Counted from the first letter of the stretch, positions 37,080 through 46,474 are shown. The stretch: DNA of 64,000 nucleotides from Bacillota bacterium (GCA_023398575.1 JAEWSC010000010.1:24223-88222), one strand, 5' to 3'. Notes: a model not told the origin generated them from the sequence alone. Made by a program: numbers and translations.

Positions 37080-38417
37080 ATGAAGAAGGCTTTGGTTCTG
37101 TGCCTGGTCGCTGCTCTGCTTCTTCCTATGCTGATGGTTACAGCGTTGGGCGAAGAGCAAGTGACGATCCGCTTCTCCCACTGGGACGGAGGAGAAACGT
37201 TGGAAGTGTACAATTCCGCAATTGCTAAGTTCGAGGAACTGCATCCCAACATCAAAGTCGAAATGGTAAACATCCCCTCCGAGTATGACACCAAGCTCAC
37301 CGCCATGATCGCCGGCGGCACCGCCCCCGACGTAGCCATTCTGGAGTCCTCTACCATTGCCTTCACCCTGGCTCAGGAGGGCAAAGTATATAACCTGTAT
37401 GAACTGCAGGAAGCCGACCCCACCTATGCTGAGCATCCCATTCTGGAAAGCTTGGCATACAACTGGGCTCCCGACAAGCGCATGGGTTATGCCTTGGGAC
37501 CGCAGGTCGTCTGCTTGTACTACTCCAAGCCCGCTTTGGAAGCAGCCGGCATCACCCCCGCCGAAAGCTATGAAACTGCTTGGACCTGGGATGAGTTCGT
37601 GGCCAACGCCAAGCTGCTCACCCTGGACAATCAGGGCCGCAACGCCAATGACCCCGCCTTCGACCGTAACAACGTCGTGCAATGGGGTTGCACCGCTCCC
37701 CGTTGGTTTGCCACCGGCTACAGCATCCTGATGGGCTCTTCAGGCGCTGACTACACCAACGCCGACGGCACCGCCCTGGCTATCTTCGATGATCCCGCCA
37801 TGACTGACGCCATCCAGAAGATCGCCGACCTGATCTACGTGCACAAGGTAGCTCCCTCCCCCACTGAATCTGCTTCCATGCCCGGCATGGTCGATGCATT
37901 TGCCACCGGCGCATATGCCATGACCCTGGATGGCCACTGGAACAACCTGAGCCTGATGGCCGAAGGCATTGACTATGACGTTATGCCCGTGCCGAAAACA
38001 GACAAACCCTTCACCCGTTTGATGGGCGGCTGTCTGTCCATCCTCAGCAGCACCCAGCATCCCAAGGAAGCCTGGGAATTCTACAAATTCCTGGCCGACC
38101 CCGAAAGCACCCTGCCCCTGATCAACAGTGGCCTGTGGATGCCCATGTCCACCGAATGGTATACCAACCCAGAACTCATCGCCAAGTGGGCGCAAACCGA
38201 TGCCCATCCAGACCATTACGTGCCCGTGGTAGTGGAAGGCATGCTCAAGTATGCCCAGCCTCTGTGGACATTCAACGTAAAGAACTTCCCCAAGATGGAC
38301 TCCATCATTGGCCCGGCGCTTGACACCGTTTGGCTCGGTGAAAAGACCGCTGCAGAAGCGCTTGAATCCGTGAAGGATCAGGTCCTGCCGCTGTTCGAAG
38401 GCCGCTACGACAAATAA
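37080..38417 (+). CDS. Sugar ABC transporter solute-binding protein (GH127 operon)
   Basis: 445 residues from ATG 37080 with AAGGAGG upstream. Signal peptide MKKALVLCLVAALLLPML..ALG, with no lipobox Cys at the cleavage region, so it may be secreted rather than lipid-anchored. The body is of the extracellular solute-binding family 1 (ISHWDGGETLEVYNS-like start; IEFEELHPNIKVE-type strand; GTAPDVAILES; late EAWEFYKFL). First gene of the uptake operon; a strong stem-loop follows it. Substrate probably an arabino-oligosaccharide, judging from the GH127 enzyme (inference). Confidence 0.9.
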   Translation: MKKALVLCLVAALLLPMLMVTALGEEQVTIRFSHWDGGETLEVYNSAIAKFEELHPNIKVEMVNIPSEYDTKLTAMIAGGTAPDVAILESSTIAFTLAQEGKVYNLYELQEADPTYAEHPILESLAYNWAPDKRMGYALGPQVVCLYYSKPALEAAGITPAESYETAWTWDEFVANAKLLTLDNQGRNANDPAFDRNNVVQWGCTAPRWFATGYSILMGSSGADYTNADGTALAIFDDPAMTDAIQKIADLIYVHKVAPSPTESASMPGMVDAFATGAYAMTLDGHWNNLSLMAEGIDYDVMPVPKTDKPFTRLMGGCLSILSSTQHPKEAWEFYKFLADPESTLPLINSGLWMPMSTEWYTNPELIAKWAQTDAHPDHYVPVVVEGMLKYAQPLWTFNVKNFPKMDSIIGPALDTVWLGEKTAAEALESVKDQVLPLFEGRYDK

Positions 38418-38433
38418 GCCACATTAACACCAA

Positions 38434-38489
38434 GCGGGGGCTACCGCTATATCAGAGACAATATCGCTTCTGATTGGCGGGGCCCCCGC
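38434..38489 (+). promoter_or_regulatory. Stem-loop after the binding-protein gene
   Basis: GCGGGGGC (38434-38441) pairs with GCCCCCGC (38482-38489); no T-run follows. Such structures between a binding-protein gene and its permease genes usually stabilise or attenuate the mRNA so that the binding protein is made in excess. Confidence 0.5.
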
Positions 38490-38525
38490 CTCATTCCACG
38501 GCCTTGAGAAAGAAGGAGTATTATT

Positions 38526-39464
38526 ATGACGCAGGCCTTATCTTCGTTAAAGGCCAAACGCCAACGCACAACCTACGGAGCCATTGCGCGCCAACGCCAG
38601 ATAGTAGGTGTAGCATTTGCAATGCCCGCAATTCTGGGCTTTCTTATCTTCACGGTGGGGCCGATGGTAACCAGTTTGGTCTTCAGCTTTATGGATTATA
38701 AAATTATTTCCACCCCGACATGGCTGGGATTCGGCAATTATATAAAGCTGTTCAGCGGCACCGACCCATGGTTCTGGCCGTCTGTGAAAGCAACGGCCTA
38801 TTATGTCCTCTTATCCGTACCCGCCAATTTGATTTTTGCCTTTGCCATCGCCATGCTGCTTAACAACCAAATGAAGTTCCGGGCTGTTTTCCGTTCCATT
38901 TTCTACGTGCCCTCCATCGTGCCGGGCGTTGCGTCCAGCTTTGTATGGATGCTGATGATGAACCCCAACTTCGGCATTTTCAACATGATATTAAAGACCT
39001 TGGGTCTGCCTACCAGCCAATGGATCTTTGGCGAAAGCTCTGTTATCCCATCTATTGTATTTATGGGCCTTTTCGGTACTGGCTCTACCATGGTCATTTT
39101 TCTGGCAGGCCTGCAGAATATACCACGGCACTACTATGAGGCGCTGGAGGTGGACGGCGGCAACAAGTTCCATAAGTTTTGGTATATTACACTGCCGATG
39201 ATCTCCCCCACCTTGTTTTTTAATTTTGTCATGGGCATGATCGGTTCTTTCCAGGTATTTGGTACAGCCTATATCATGACCCAGGGCGGACCCAACAACG
39301 CGTCTCTGTTTTATGTATACAACTTATGGCGAACTGCCTTCACCCATATGGAAATGGGGCTTGCTTCCGCGCAGGCATGGATTTTGTTCCTAGTCATCAT
39401 GATTTTGTCTGTGATCGTATTTAAAACAAGCAAATCGTGGGTGTATTATGAAGGGGGGCAATAA
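38526..39464 (+). CDS. Sugar ABC transporter permease, first (LacF/UgpA-like)
   Basis: 312 residues; GAAAGAAGG ribosome site. Six transmembrane helices (starting about residues 37, 88, 123, 175, 230, 285). The inner-membrane EAA loop is YYEALEVDGGNKFHKFWYITLPMISP, contacting the ATPase. Typical of carbohydrate uptake transporter family 1. Works with the next permease and the binding protein; no ATPase in this operon, so a shared MsmK/UgpC ATPase such as that at 57366 may serve it (inference). Confidence 0.92.
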   Translation: MTQALSSLKAKRQRTTYGAIARQRQIVGVAFAMPAILGFLIFTVGPMVTSLVFSFMDYKIISTPTWLGFGNYIKLFSGTDPWFWPSVKATAYYVLLSVPANLIFAFAIAMLLNNQMKFRAVFRSIFYVPSIVPGVASSFVWMLMMNPNFGIFNMILKTLGLPTSQWIFGESSVIPSIVFMGLFGTGSTMVIFLAGLQNIPRHYYEALEVDGGNKFHKFWYITLPMISPTLFFNFVMGMIGSFQVFGTAYIMTQGGPNNASLFYVYNLWRTAFTHMEMGLASAQAWILFLVIMILSVIVFKTSKSWVYYEGGQ

Positions 39465-39467
39465 CGA

Positions 39468-40325
39468 ATGAGCAGAAGCTTGCGCAAAATCCGCCCCAGC
39501 AAAATAGTCTGGCGATTTGTCTTGTATGGGGTATTGATTCTTTTGTCTCTATTCTGCCTTTTGCCCCTGGCCTGGATGGTACGCTCCTCCTTTATGAAGA
39601 GCACGCAGATCGTACAGGTCCGGCCCTTTATCGTATGGCCGGAAATTCTGTTATGGAAAAACTATACCGACGCGCTGAAATTCGTGCCATTTCTTCGGTA
39701 TCTGATGAACACGCTGATCGTATTGGGTGGTGTACTGCTGGGCACGGTACTTACTTCAACTCTGGCTGCATACTCCTTTTCCAGGATCAAGTGGCGCGGC
39801 CGAAACATGATATTCGGCATACTCATGAGCAGCATGATGCTGCCCGGTGCAGTCACCCTGATCCCTACCTATTTGGCCTGGGGCGCCTTGGACAAGGTAA
39901 ATACTTTCTGGCCGCTGATCCTCCCCGCATTTTTCGGAGGTGGCATCTTCAACATCTTTCTGCTGAGGCAGTTCTACAATTCCATCCCCATGGAGCTGGA
40001 TGAGGCTGCCTTTGTGGATGGCGCTAACAACCTGCAAATCTATGCGAAGATTATCGTTCCCCTTTCCCGTCCTGCGATTGTAGTTGTGGCCCTTTTCACC
40101 TTTCTGGGTGTGTGGAACGATTATTTCGGCCCTATCATTTACCTCAATGATCCCAAGAAATTCACCTTGGCTATCGGGCTTTTGCAGTTCAGGGGCGAAT
40201 ACTCCACCAAGTGGAACCTGGTCATGGCTGCATCCACCGTTGTCATCATCCCATGCCTGATCGTTTTTCTTTTCGGTCAGAAGCAATTAATCGAGGGCAT
40301 TTCCCTGACAGGTTTAAAGGGATAA
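39468..40325 (+). CDS. Sugar ABC transporter permease, second (LacG/UgpE-like)
   Basis: 285 residues; starts 3 bp after the first permease. Six helices, EAA loop MELDEAAFVDGANNLQIYAKIIVPLSRP, and the family's FLGVWNDYFGPI motif. Forms the heterodimeric channel with its partner. Confidence 0.92.
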   Translation: MSRSLRKIRPSKIVWRFVLYGVLILLSLFCLLPLAWMVRSSFMKSTQIVQVRPFIVWPEILLWKNYTDALKFVPFLRYLMNTLIVLGGVLLGTVLTSTLAAYSFSRIKWRGRNMIFGILMSSMMLPGAVTLIPTYLAWGALDKVNTFWPLILPAFFGGGIFNIFLLRQFYNSIPMELDEAAFVDGANNLQIYAKIIVPLSRPAIVVVALFTFLGVWNDYFGPIIYLNDPKKFTLAIGLLQFRGEYSTKWNLVMAASTVVIIPCLIVFLFGQKQLIEGISLTGLKG

Positions 40326-40344
40326 TTTACTAACACCATCATGC

Positions 40345-40376
40345 AAAGCCTGCCTGCTTCAGTGCCGGCAGGCTTT
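40345..40376 (+). promoter_or_regulatory. Intergenic hairpin before GH127 gene
   Basis: AAAGCCTGCC / GGCAGGCTTT with a 12-nt loop, no T-run; leads directly to the ribosome site AAGGAGG of the GH127 gene. Likely an mRNA processing or stability element. Confidence 0.45.
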
Positions 40377-40397
40377 CATCAACAAGGAGGAACAACT

Positions 40398-42185
40398 GTG
40401 AGCCTTTTAAACTTAACCCCCATTCCCTTTCATCAAGTACAGATGAATGATGGTTTCTGGTCTCCAAGGGTCGAGACCATCCGCAAAAACACAACCCGCT
40501 ATTGCTTAAAGCGCTGCGAAGAAACAGGCCGAATCGCCAATTTTCGCCGAGCCGGTGGTCTGGAGGAAGGCGGTTTTCAGGGAATATACTTTAACGACAG
40601 TGATGTATATAAAGTTCTGGAAGGTGTGGCATATGCATTGTTGGGCGGCAAAGACTTGGAGCTTGAAAAAGCAGCGGATGAGGTCATCGACGCCATCTGC
40701 GCTTCCCAGCGTGAAGATGGATATTTGTTCACCTACTATACGCTGACAGACATTGAAAAGCGTTGGAGCGACATGGGGTACCATGAGGATTACTGCCTGG
40801 GACACATGCTGGAAGGGGCTATCGCCTACTATCAGGCCACCGGAAAGGACAAGTGGCTGAACGCCGCCAAACGTGCGCTGGATCAGATGATGAGCGTCAT
40901 CGGCCCCGGCAAAAAGCATTGGGTCACAGGTCATCAGGAGCTGGAACTGGCGCTGATGCGCTTGCATCGTTTGACTGGTGAGTCATCATACATGGCATAT
41001 TCCCAGTGGCTGATGGATGAGCGTGGTCACGGCCACCTTCAATCCCCAGACTTTTTCCGCCAGAATTTCCACGAGGAATACTGTCAGGACAACATGCCCG
41101 CAAGACAGCTGGAAAAAGTCACTGGTCATGCCGTCCGGGCGATGTACTATTATTCCGGCATGGCGGATATCGCCGCAGCCACGGGAGACGAAGCACTGGC
41201 AAAGGCCCTGGAACGCCTGTTTAACAACGTGGTGCCAGCCAATTTATACATTACCGGCGGCATCGGCCAGGATTCCGCCAATGAGGGCTTTACACGCGAC
41301 TGGCACCTGCCAAACCTGACCGCCTATTGCGAAACCTGCGCCTCCATCGGCATGGCGCTTTGGAATCATCGTATGAATCTCCTGTCTGGTGATGCAAAGT
41401 ATGCTGACCTTGTGGAAATTGAAATGTATAACGGTATTCTATCGGGCATTTCGCTGGATGGCCTTCGCTTTTTCTATGACAATCCATTGGCTTCCGTTGG
41501 CAAGTATCAGCGCAGCGAATGGTTCGGCTGCTCCTGCTGCCCCACGAACCTTGTCAGGTTTATACCCTCCATCGGCGGATATGCTTTTGCCACAGACGGC
41601 TATCAGCTGTATGTGAACCAGTATATCGCGTCCCAGGCGGAATTTTCCATAGGCGGGCGGAATGTCAATGTGGAAGTGCGTACCGATTACCCCTGGTCGG
41701 GAAGCATCGCCATCCTAGTATCTACAGACGGCGGTACTGTGCCGGTGAGGCTTCGCATTCCCGGCTGGTGCACTGCCTACACCTTGTCCCTTAATGGAAA
41801 AGCACTGTATACAACAACCAATATGGGTTATGTGAGAGTGGATGTTCCTACTGGAGCCAAGCTAGTGCTGGATCTTGACATGCCAGCCCGCCGACTGCAC
41901 GCGGATCACCGCGTGAAAGAAAATGCCGGGCGCGTGGCCTTTTGTAAAGGGCCTATTGTCTACTGCGCTGAGGAATTGGATCAAGCCAGCGATATCCCCA
42001 CAGAGTATTTTCATGCTGATTTTTCAGTCAAGTTAGATGATCCCATCGAAACTGTGGTCTGCCCTGATGAACTCCACGGCATCGTTGCCCTGAAAACTGG
42101 GGGCGTTCGTTTGATCCCCTACTACGCCTGGGGCAACCGTGGCCGAGGCGGTATGACGGTGTGGATCAAAGAGATCAGAAGGTAA
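40398..42185 (+). CDS. GH127 beta-L-arabinofuranosidase-like glycoside hydrolase
   Basis: 595 residues from GTG 40398 with AAGGAGG at 9 bp; an upstream ATG lies in the hairpin. The N-terminus (NDGFWSPRVETIRKNT) and the (alpha/alpha)6 barrel are those of the family once called DUF1680. The Glu-Cys pair in YCETCASIG and the CSCCPTNL cluster match the zinc-binding cysteines, one of which is the nucleophile in characterised HypBA1. Two beta domains follow. No signal peptide, so it acts in the cytoplasm on imported beta-L-arabinofuranosyl oligosaccharides, as from hydroxyproline-rich plant glycoproteins. Final gene of the operon. Confidence 0.9.
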   Translation: MSLLNLTPIPFHQVQMNDGFWSPRVETIRKNTTRYCLKRCEETGRIANFRRAGGLEEGGFQGIYFNDSDVYKVLEGVAYALLGGKDLELEKAADEVIDAICASQREDGYLFTYYTLTDIEKRWSDMGYHEDYCLGHMLEGAIAYYQATGKDKWLNAAKRALDQMMSVIGPGKKHWVTGHQELELALMRLHRLTGESSYMAYSQWLMDERGHGHLQSPDFFRQNFHEEYCQDNMPARQLEKVTGHAVRAMYYYSGMADIAAATGDEALAKALERLFNNVVPANLYITGGIGQDSANEGFTRDWHLPNLTAYCETCASIGMALWNHRMNLLSGDAKYADLVEIEMYNGILSGISLDGLRFFYDNPLASVGKYQRSEWFGCSCCPTNLVRFIPSIGGYAFATDGYQLYVNQYIASQAEFSIGGRNVNVEVRTDYPWSGSIAILVSTDGGTVPVRLRIPGWCTAYTLSLNGKALYTTTNMGYVRVDVPTGAKLVLDLDMPARRLHADHRVKENAGRVAFCKGPIVYCAEELDQASDIPTEYFHADFSVKLDDPIETVVCPDELHGIVALKTGGVRLIPYYAWGNRGRGGMTVWIKEIRR

Positions 42186-42303
42186 AATGGCTCCTGCTTG
42201 ATAATGTACTTTGTATTGATCGTAACGCGCTGTGAGGCGTGTTCATACCGCTGCTGTAGATAAACCAATACTCCGGCCACTTGACACTTTTCCGTCTCCA
42301 TAG

Positions 42304-42327
42304 AGCAACTTTTTTGCAACTTTTTTC
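42304..42327. repeat. Candidate arm-type integrase sites, right end of element A
   Basis: Two overlapping copies of xxGCAACTTTTTT (42304-42315 and 42314-42327), same orientation as the left-end copies at 3377-3440. They lie 80 bp inside att site 2. Confidence 0.5.
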
Positions 42328-42406
42328 TTTCACACTTGTCTGGTCAAAGTCGGACATCCCTTATTTCTCTAGGACATTTGAGGAAATGTGATTACATTTT
42401 ATATCG

Positions 42407-42451
42407 ATGGGGTTCAAGAGGCCGGAGGTTCAAATCCTCTCACCCAGACCA
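42407..42451 (+). repeat. att site 2 (tRNA-Pro 3' half, perfect 45-bp copy)
   Basis: Identical to 3250-3294 from the anticodon loop through CCA; the 5' half of the tRNA is absent, so it is not a gene. Junction between elements A and B. Confidence 0.88.
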
Positions 42452-42453
42452 GT

Positions 42454-42492
42454 AAAAGAGCCAGCAATCTCAACGGGTTGCGGGCTCTTTTC
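42454..42492. terminator. Terminator-like hairpin next to att site 2
   Basis: AAAGAGCC..GCAA and TTGC.GGCTCTTT form a long stem followed by TTCAT; provided by element B in the position of the tRNA terminator. Confidence 0.6.
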
Positions 42493-42511
42493 ATTTAGCC
42501 AAAAACACATA

Positions 42512-42524
42512 AAAGTACACGTTT
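42512..42524. repeat. Candidate arm-type site, left end of element B
   Basis: AAAGTACACGTTT; two copies recur at 46341-46363 next to the element B integrase. Confidence 0.45.
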
Positions 42525-42618
42525 TCTGATACATTACTTCGTACTTAGGGTTTGCTCTATCGGATGATTGAGTATTATTCGATTTAATGCAACAGAATAA
42601 GAAGGGTATCAAGAAATA

Positions 42619-43368
42619 TTAAGAAACGTATTTTTGGATAATCACCATAAGTTCTTCAAGTACTTTATGCGTAAAGAAAACCTGACGATGTTCCTTTTTT
42701 GAATTATTACTATCATGTAGCGCATCGTTGCAATGCTTCCTTGCACTATCCAAGTTTTTTATAAAGTCATTATCAAGGAGAGCATACCTCGAACAGAATT
42801 CAATATTTCGATTGAGATTGTCATCACAATACTTATGGCCTTTATTGTGGTCGATTATACATTTCACACCCATTTCAATTGCAGTTCGTATGTCCTGCAA
42901 TGCATAACGAAACACCTGTTTCTTCATTTGGATTTGAGCAGATTCGTAGTATTGTCTCATTTCACTGAGTTTCTTAGCATAATACGTATTGTCATATCCG
43001 CTTCGGTCAATCCCTACTACATTATAGCCAGCTTTGCTATATCCGTTATGATCATAACCAGCAGCATTAAATCCTTTTTTATCGTATCCCTGACGATCTC
43101 GACCGTTTCTATCATACCTTTGCCTGTTGTAGCCATCATGATCATAGCCATCAAGATCAAAGCCATCACTGTTGTAACCATTGGCATCAAAGCCATTGGG
43201 ATTATAGCCATGCCTGTCGAAGCCATTTCGATCGAAACCTTGACGGTTGTATCCGAGGTTGTTAAATCCATCTTGATGATAAACATATTTATCAACCCAT
43301 GCTTTGATACTAAGTCCAGCCAACAAAGCACCACCTGCATAGAGTAATTTTGTAAACAATTTGCTCAT
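42619..43368 (-). CDS. Membrane-anchored Gly-Tyr/Phe-Asp/Asn repeat protein with HEPN-like tail
   Basis: 249 residues, GAGGTG before ATG 43368. One hydrophobic segment (about 5-25). Residues 34-126 are 19 perfect five-residue units with pattern G-[YF]-[DN]-x-x, in register throughout (one Gly replaced by Arg). Residues about 135-249 are helical with a late ARKHCNDALH segment, resembling the DUF4145/HEPN-like domains of restriction-linked proteins and possible RNases. It stands next to restriction and ImmA genes in a mobile element, so a defence or toxin role is plausible but unproven. Not recognised as a named family. Confidence 0.75.
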   Translation of the reverse strand: MSKLFTKLLYAGGALLAGLSIKAWVDKYVYHQDGFNNLGYNRQGFDRNGFDRHGYNPNGFDANGYNSDGFDLDGYDHDGYNRQRYDRNGRDRQGYDKKGFNAAGYDHNGYSKAGYNVVGIDRSGYDNTYYAKKLSEMRQYYESAQIQMKKQVFRYALQDIRTAIEMGVKCIIDHNKGHKYCDDNLNRNIEFCSRYALLDNDFIKNLDSARKHCNDALHDSNNSKKEHRQVFFTHKVLEELMVIIQKYVS

Positions 43369-43425
43369 ATAAACACCTCATAAACTGACATACAAGAAAT
43401 GTAAGGAACCAGATTTGAAAACTAT

Positions 43426-44586
43426 CTACTGTTCAAGTACGCGCGACTTCATAACCACGCTCCCTGCATACATTTTGTACTCCACACCACTGGCCATCGC
43501 CATCTCGCGAGCGGCAGCTGCTTTCGCATTTACTACCGCGTCATCGATTTTGTTATCTCCCTTGACTTCAATTATCTGATAGGAATCATCGTTCATCTTA
43601 GCAAGGAAGTCAGGGTAGTATTGACGGATACGGCCTGAATCAGGATCGTAATACTGGATAGCAAGGTCTCCTTGGTTGCCTGTAAACATACCAGTAAAGT
43701 ATACCTCTTTAACTTTTCCGCTCTTAATATACTGCCAAAAGCATTCACGTTCAGGCAGAGAGTCAAAGCAATAGGTATCTGCATGAAAGCTCTTTTTGAC
43801 CTCCTCTGGTTTTAATCCTTGATGCCTATTGGTTACAACAAGATCATCTTTCGCGGAGAATTCATAGAACCCAGCATCCTTAGGTTCACGCAGCAGAACG
43901 AGATCTTTGTTTTCGGACCTAATTTGGCTTTTCACTTCAAAAAGGGCATGAAAAACCTGAGGTATGATCACATCGTCGAGGATTGTGTTGAAATTATTTA
44001 ATGCTTCAAGGATTGTTTCAATTCCGTCGGTTGCTTCCCGTAGGATACTATCTGCTAGTAAACAAGAAATATTCAAGTACCGGGCCACCTCTCCAGCGAG
44101 GGAGAATGCACTGTACTGGACAGAATCTTTCAGATGGTCGATATTTTTCTCTTTGACGCTCATATCATGAGAGATGCTGTCCTTTTCATACATAACAGCA
44201 GTGTACTTGGAAAGGTCCAACTTAGTGATGCCGAAGTCGACTGGTGCAATGTAGGGCTTATTGATTAGTGTATATTCGTGCCAGATGCGCTTCAATGTGA
44301 CCGTTCGTGGTGGCGGTTGAACGCGTACCTGGTACCGTGACTTCTTCTCGGTGCTTGGCTTACCCATATCCTTGATATCCATATTGAAGTTCTTGTTGAG
44401 CTCGTCATCTAGCGTGTCGTAGTTTTCCTTTGAGAGAAAAATGGTCGCGGTCTGCTGCTCGTCAGTAATCTTTCTAAGGCAGCGCATCGTAGCCTGGAGG
44501 ACAAATATCTTTGACTGTGGGCTACGGAACAGCGCAACACCAAACAAGGAGCGGCAATTCCATCCTTCGCGACCTTTGCCCACCAA
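43426..44586 (-). pseudogene. Type III restriction enzyme Res subunit, N-terminally truncated
   Basis: 386 residues remain of a protein normally about 900-1000. The sequence opens at helicase motifs V and VI (GKGREGWNC; FVLQATMRCLR), then continues through a long helical part to the C-terminal PD-(D/E)xK nuclease (QYYPDFLAKMNDD...IIEVKGD). Walker A/B and motifs I-IV are absent: an in-frame TGA stands just upstream and the DNA there belongs to the ImmA-type gene on the other strand. No modification (Mod) subunit is present. Non-functional as a restriction enzyme. Confidence 0.85.
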
Positions 44587-44597
44587 GATAAGGAATA

Positions 44598-45107
44598 GTG
44601 ATGACCTTCAGGGATGCAGAAAAGGAATTTGATCTTCCTGATGGGTATTTCATTTGCAACGGTCCCAGTGAAAGCGCCTTCACAAACCATCGGCAGATTG
44701 GTGACGATTTGCAGAACATTATCCTGTACAATGATGACCGTATGGACAACAGCGTACAGCGCATGCGTTTCTCCCTAGCGCACGAACTTGGACATATCCT
44801 ATTAAAGCATGAGGGCAACTCCTCTATAAACGAGATGGAGGCAAACTGCTTTGCTCAACATCTGCTATGCCCTGCACCCGTAGTCGAAGCATTGGACTTT
44901 AAAGACGATTCCAAAATTTTTATGTTCACTTCGACCTTTGGTGTATCACGTACTGTGGCCAGGATTATTCTTGGCAACAAGCAGCTCATGCAAGATGTGG
45001 ACCCGGATATGCGCCAAGGGGTACGAGAATTATTTCGGCTTGACGAAGGTGGAGTACAAGAAATTATCGGCTCTACATTTGGCCGCCTACTTAGAAGATT
45101 AGGATAA
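44598..45107 (+). CDS. ImmA/IrrE-family metalloprotease (probably N-terminally truncated)
   Basis: 169 residues. HELGH (62-66) and the downstream Glu in INEMEANCFAQHLL form the zinc site of this family. ImmA proteases cleave XRE-type phage or ICE repressors on DNA damage. The usual N-terminal first strand is short, there is no ribosome site, and the partner repressor gene expected just upstream is missing; the gene begins exactly where the res gene breaks off, pointing to a deletion. It could still be the antirepressor for element A's XRE protein (inference). Confidence 0.8.
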   Translation: MMTFRDAEKEFDLPDGYFICNGPSESAFTNHRQIGDDLQNIILYNDDRMDNSVQRMRFSLAHELGHILLKHEGNSSINEMEANCFAQHLLCPAPVVEALDFKDDSKIFMFTSTFGVSRTVARIILGNKQLMQDVDPDMRQGVRELFRLDEGGVQEIIGSTFGRLLRRLG

Positions 45108-45230
45108 AAGAAAACCCGCCGCTGGGCTGGCACCCTGCGGCAGGCGATACAAACCCCGACCCCACCTATCACGAAAGGGCTGGCTTTGCGATACAATTGT
45201 ATCACAGCCATTGCCGGAAAGGAAGCACTA

Positions 45231-46337
45231 ATGGCAACCCCGATCCGAAAAGCACAGGCACAGTGGTATGAAAATCTCAAACGATGGCAGGTCAACGCTC
45301 AGTACGAAGGTAAAAGAAAAACCTTCACTTCATCAACAAAAGGCAAAAAAGGAAAGACTGAGTGTGAAGCAAAGGCAGACGAATGGCTGGCAAAGCATTC
45401 ACCAGACGATATGCGTTATGTCGATGCATGGGAGCAATATCTTGAACAGGTTAAAGAGGCAACTCAAACAGGCAATTATCTGAACATCCATAAGATCGGA
45501 AAAAACTACATCATACCCTATATAGGCAAAAAGGTCTTAAGCAAAGTAACATCAGCAGATATGCAGGAGTGCATCAACAAAGCAGGAAAAGCCGGGCTGT
45601 CAAAACGCACCTGCATCAATGTGCGAAGCAGCCTGGTTTCTTTTTACCGCTTCTGTAAAAAGAAGCGGCTTCCCCTAGAGGAACCATTTGATCTGACAAT
45701 ACCCAAAAGTGCCCCGGTTGGCGAACGCAAAATACTGCAGCCTGATGACCTGACCGTTTTATTCTCCAAGAACACCTACTCCTATTACGGAAATGATGTC
45801 GAGGCATTCTTTGTACATGCCTGGCGGTTGATTGTGGTCCTGGGGCTGCGCCGTGGCGAACTATGCGGTCTGAACAAGGATGACCTAAAAAAGAACGTCC
45901 TCCATATCCAGCGATCCATAAACAACCTGGGTGAGGAAACCAGGGGTAAGAATGATAACGCCAGGCGATACATCCTTTTGCCGCAGTTGGCAATTAACAT
46001 ACTGGATGAACAGAAAAAAATGCTCAAGCGGCATGGTATTATAAGCCCATGGCTATTCCCTGATGAAAACGGGGATCGCCTAGACAGCAACCATTTGTAC
46101 AAGATGTGGACAACCTACGCAAGGCAACATTGTATCAAAACAAGCCTCCATGAGCTGCGGCACACTATGATCTCCATAGTGAAGTCCGACATGCCGGAGC
46201 CGCTCCTGAAGGCCACAGTGGGCCATAGCGAAACCATGGACACCTACGGCGTGTATGGTCATGCCGTGGATGGAGACATGCAACGGGCTGCTGATATCAT
46301 CGATAATGTGTACTCAAGAATGCTCTCGCCCAAATAA
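45231..46337 (+). CDS. int: Tyrosine integrase of element B
   Basis: 368 residues from ATG 45231 (GGAAAGGAAG 7 bp upstream); the frame is open 15 codons further but without a ribosome site. N-terminal arm-binding region (AQWYENLKRWQVNAQYEGKRK), core-binding domain (YVDAWEQYLEQV), catalytic domain with R in LGLRRGELCGL, HELRHT, GHSETMDTY and Tyr in YGVYGH. Unrelated in detail to element A's integrase. It ends 137 bp before att site 3, with its probable arm sites between. Confidence 0.93.
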   Translation: MATPIRKAQAQWYENLKRWQVNAQYEGKRKTFTSSTKGKKGKTECEAKADEWLAKHSPDDMRYVDAWEQYLEQVKEATQTGNYLNIHKIGKNYIIPYIGKKVLSKVTSADMQECINKAGKAGLSKRTCINVRSSLVSFYRFCKKKRLPLEEPFDLTIPKSAPVGERKILQPDDLTVLFSKNTYSYYGNDVEAFFVHAWRLIVVLGLRRGELCGLNKDDLKKNVLHIQRSINNLGEETRGKNDNARRYILLPQLAINILDEQKKMLKRHGIISPWLFPDENGDRLDSNHLYKMWTTYARQHCIKTSLHELRHTMISIVKSDMPEPLLKATVGHSETMDTYGVYGHAVDGDMQRAADIIDNVYSRMLSPK

Positions 46338-46340
46338 CAC

Positions 46341-46363
46341 AGTACACGTTAAAGTACACGTTT
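46341..46363. repeat. Candidate arm-type sites, right end of element B
   Basis: AGTACACGTT and AAAGTACACGTTT in tandem, 4 bp after the integrase stop; same motif as 42512-42524. Confidence 0.5.
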
Positions 46364-46474
46364 GGGGGTCCAAAAACACGTATGGAAGGTTCAGCACCCT
46401 TAACGGGCAGTATAGAAAAGTGAGATATATCAAGCATTCCGGGCTTCATACACAGCACTTTGGATGATTCTATC

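Larger units (their letters stand above)
3250..42451. mobile_element. Element A: 39-kb genomic island in tRNA-Pro carrying type 4 BREX
   Basis: Bounded by a 45-bp perfect direct repeat (3250-3294 and 42407-42451) that is the 3' half of tRNA-Pro. The left end has an integrase (5662-6843) reading toward the att site, a repressor/HTH/primase-helicase module and iterons. TTGCAACTTTTTT-type repeats sit just inside both ends (three at the left, two at the right), as arm-type integrase sites do. There are no capsid, terminase or conjugation genes, so it resembles a phage-satellite or integrative island. Inclusion of the metabolic genes 28-42 kb rests on the position of the right repeat. Confidence 0.65.

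Noticed and set aside
43017..43347. Open frames on both strands over the pentad-repeat protein
   Set aside because: Repetitive DNA opens several frames; only the minus-strand 249-residue frame has the ribosome site and globular tail.
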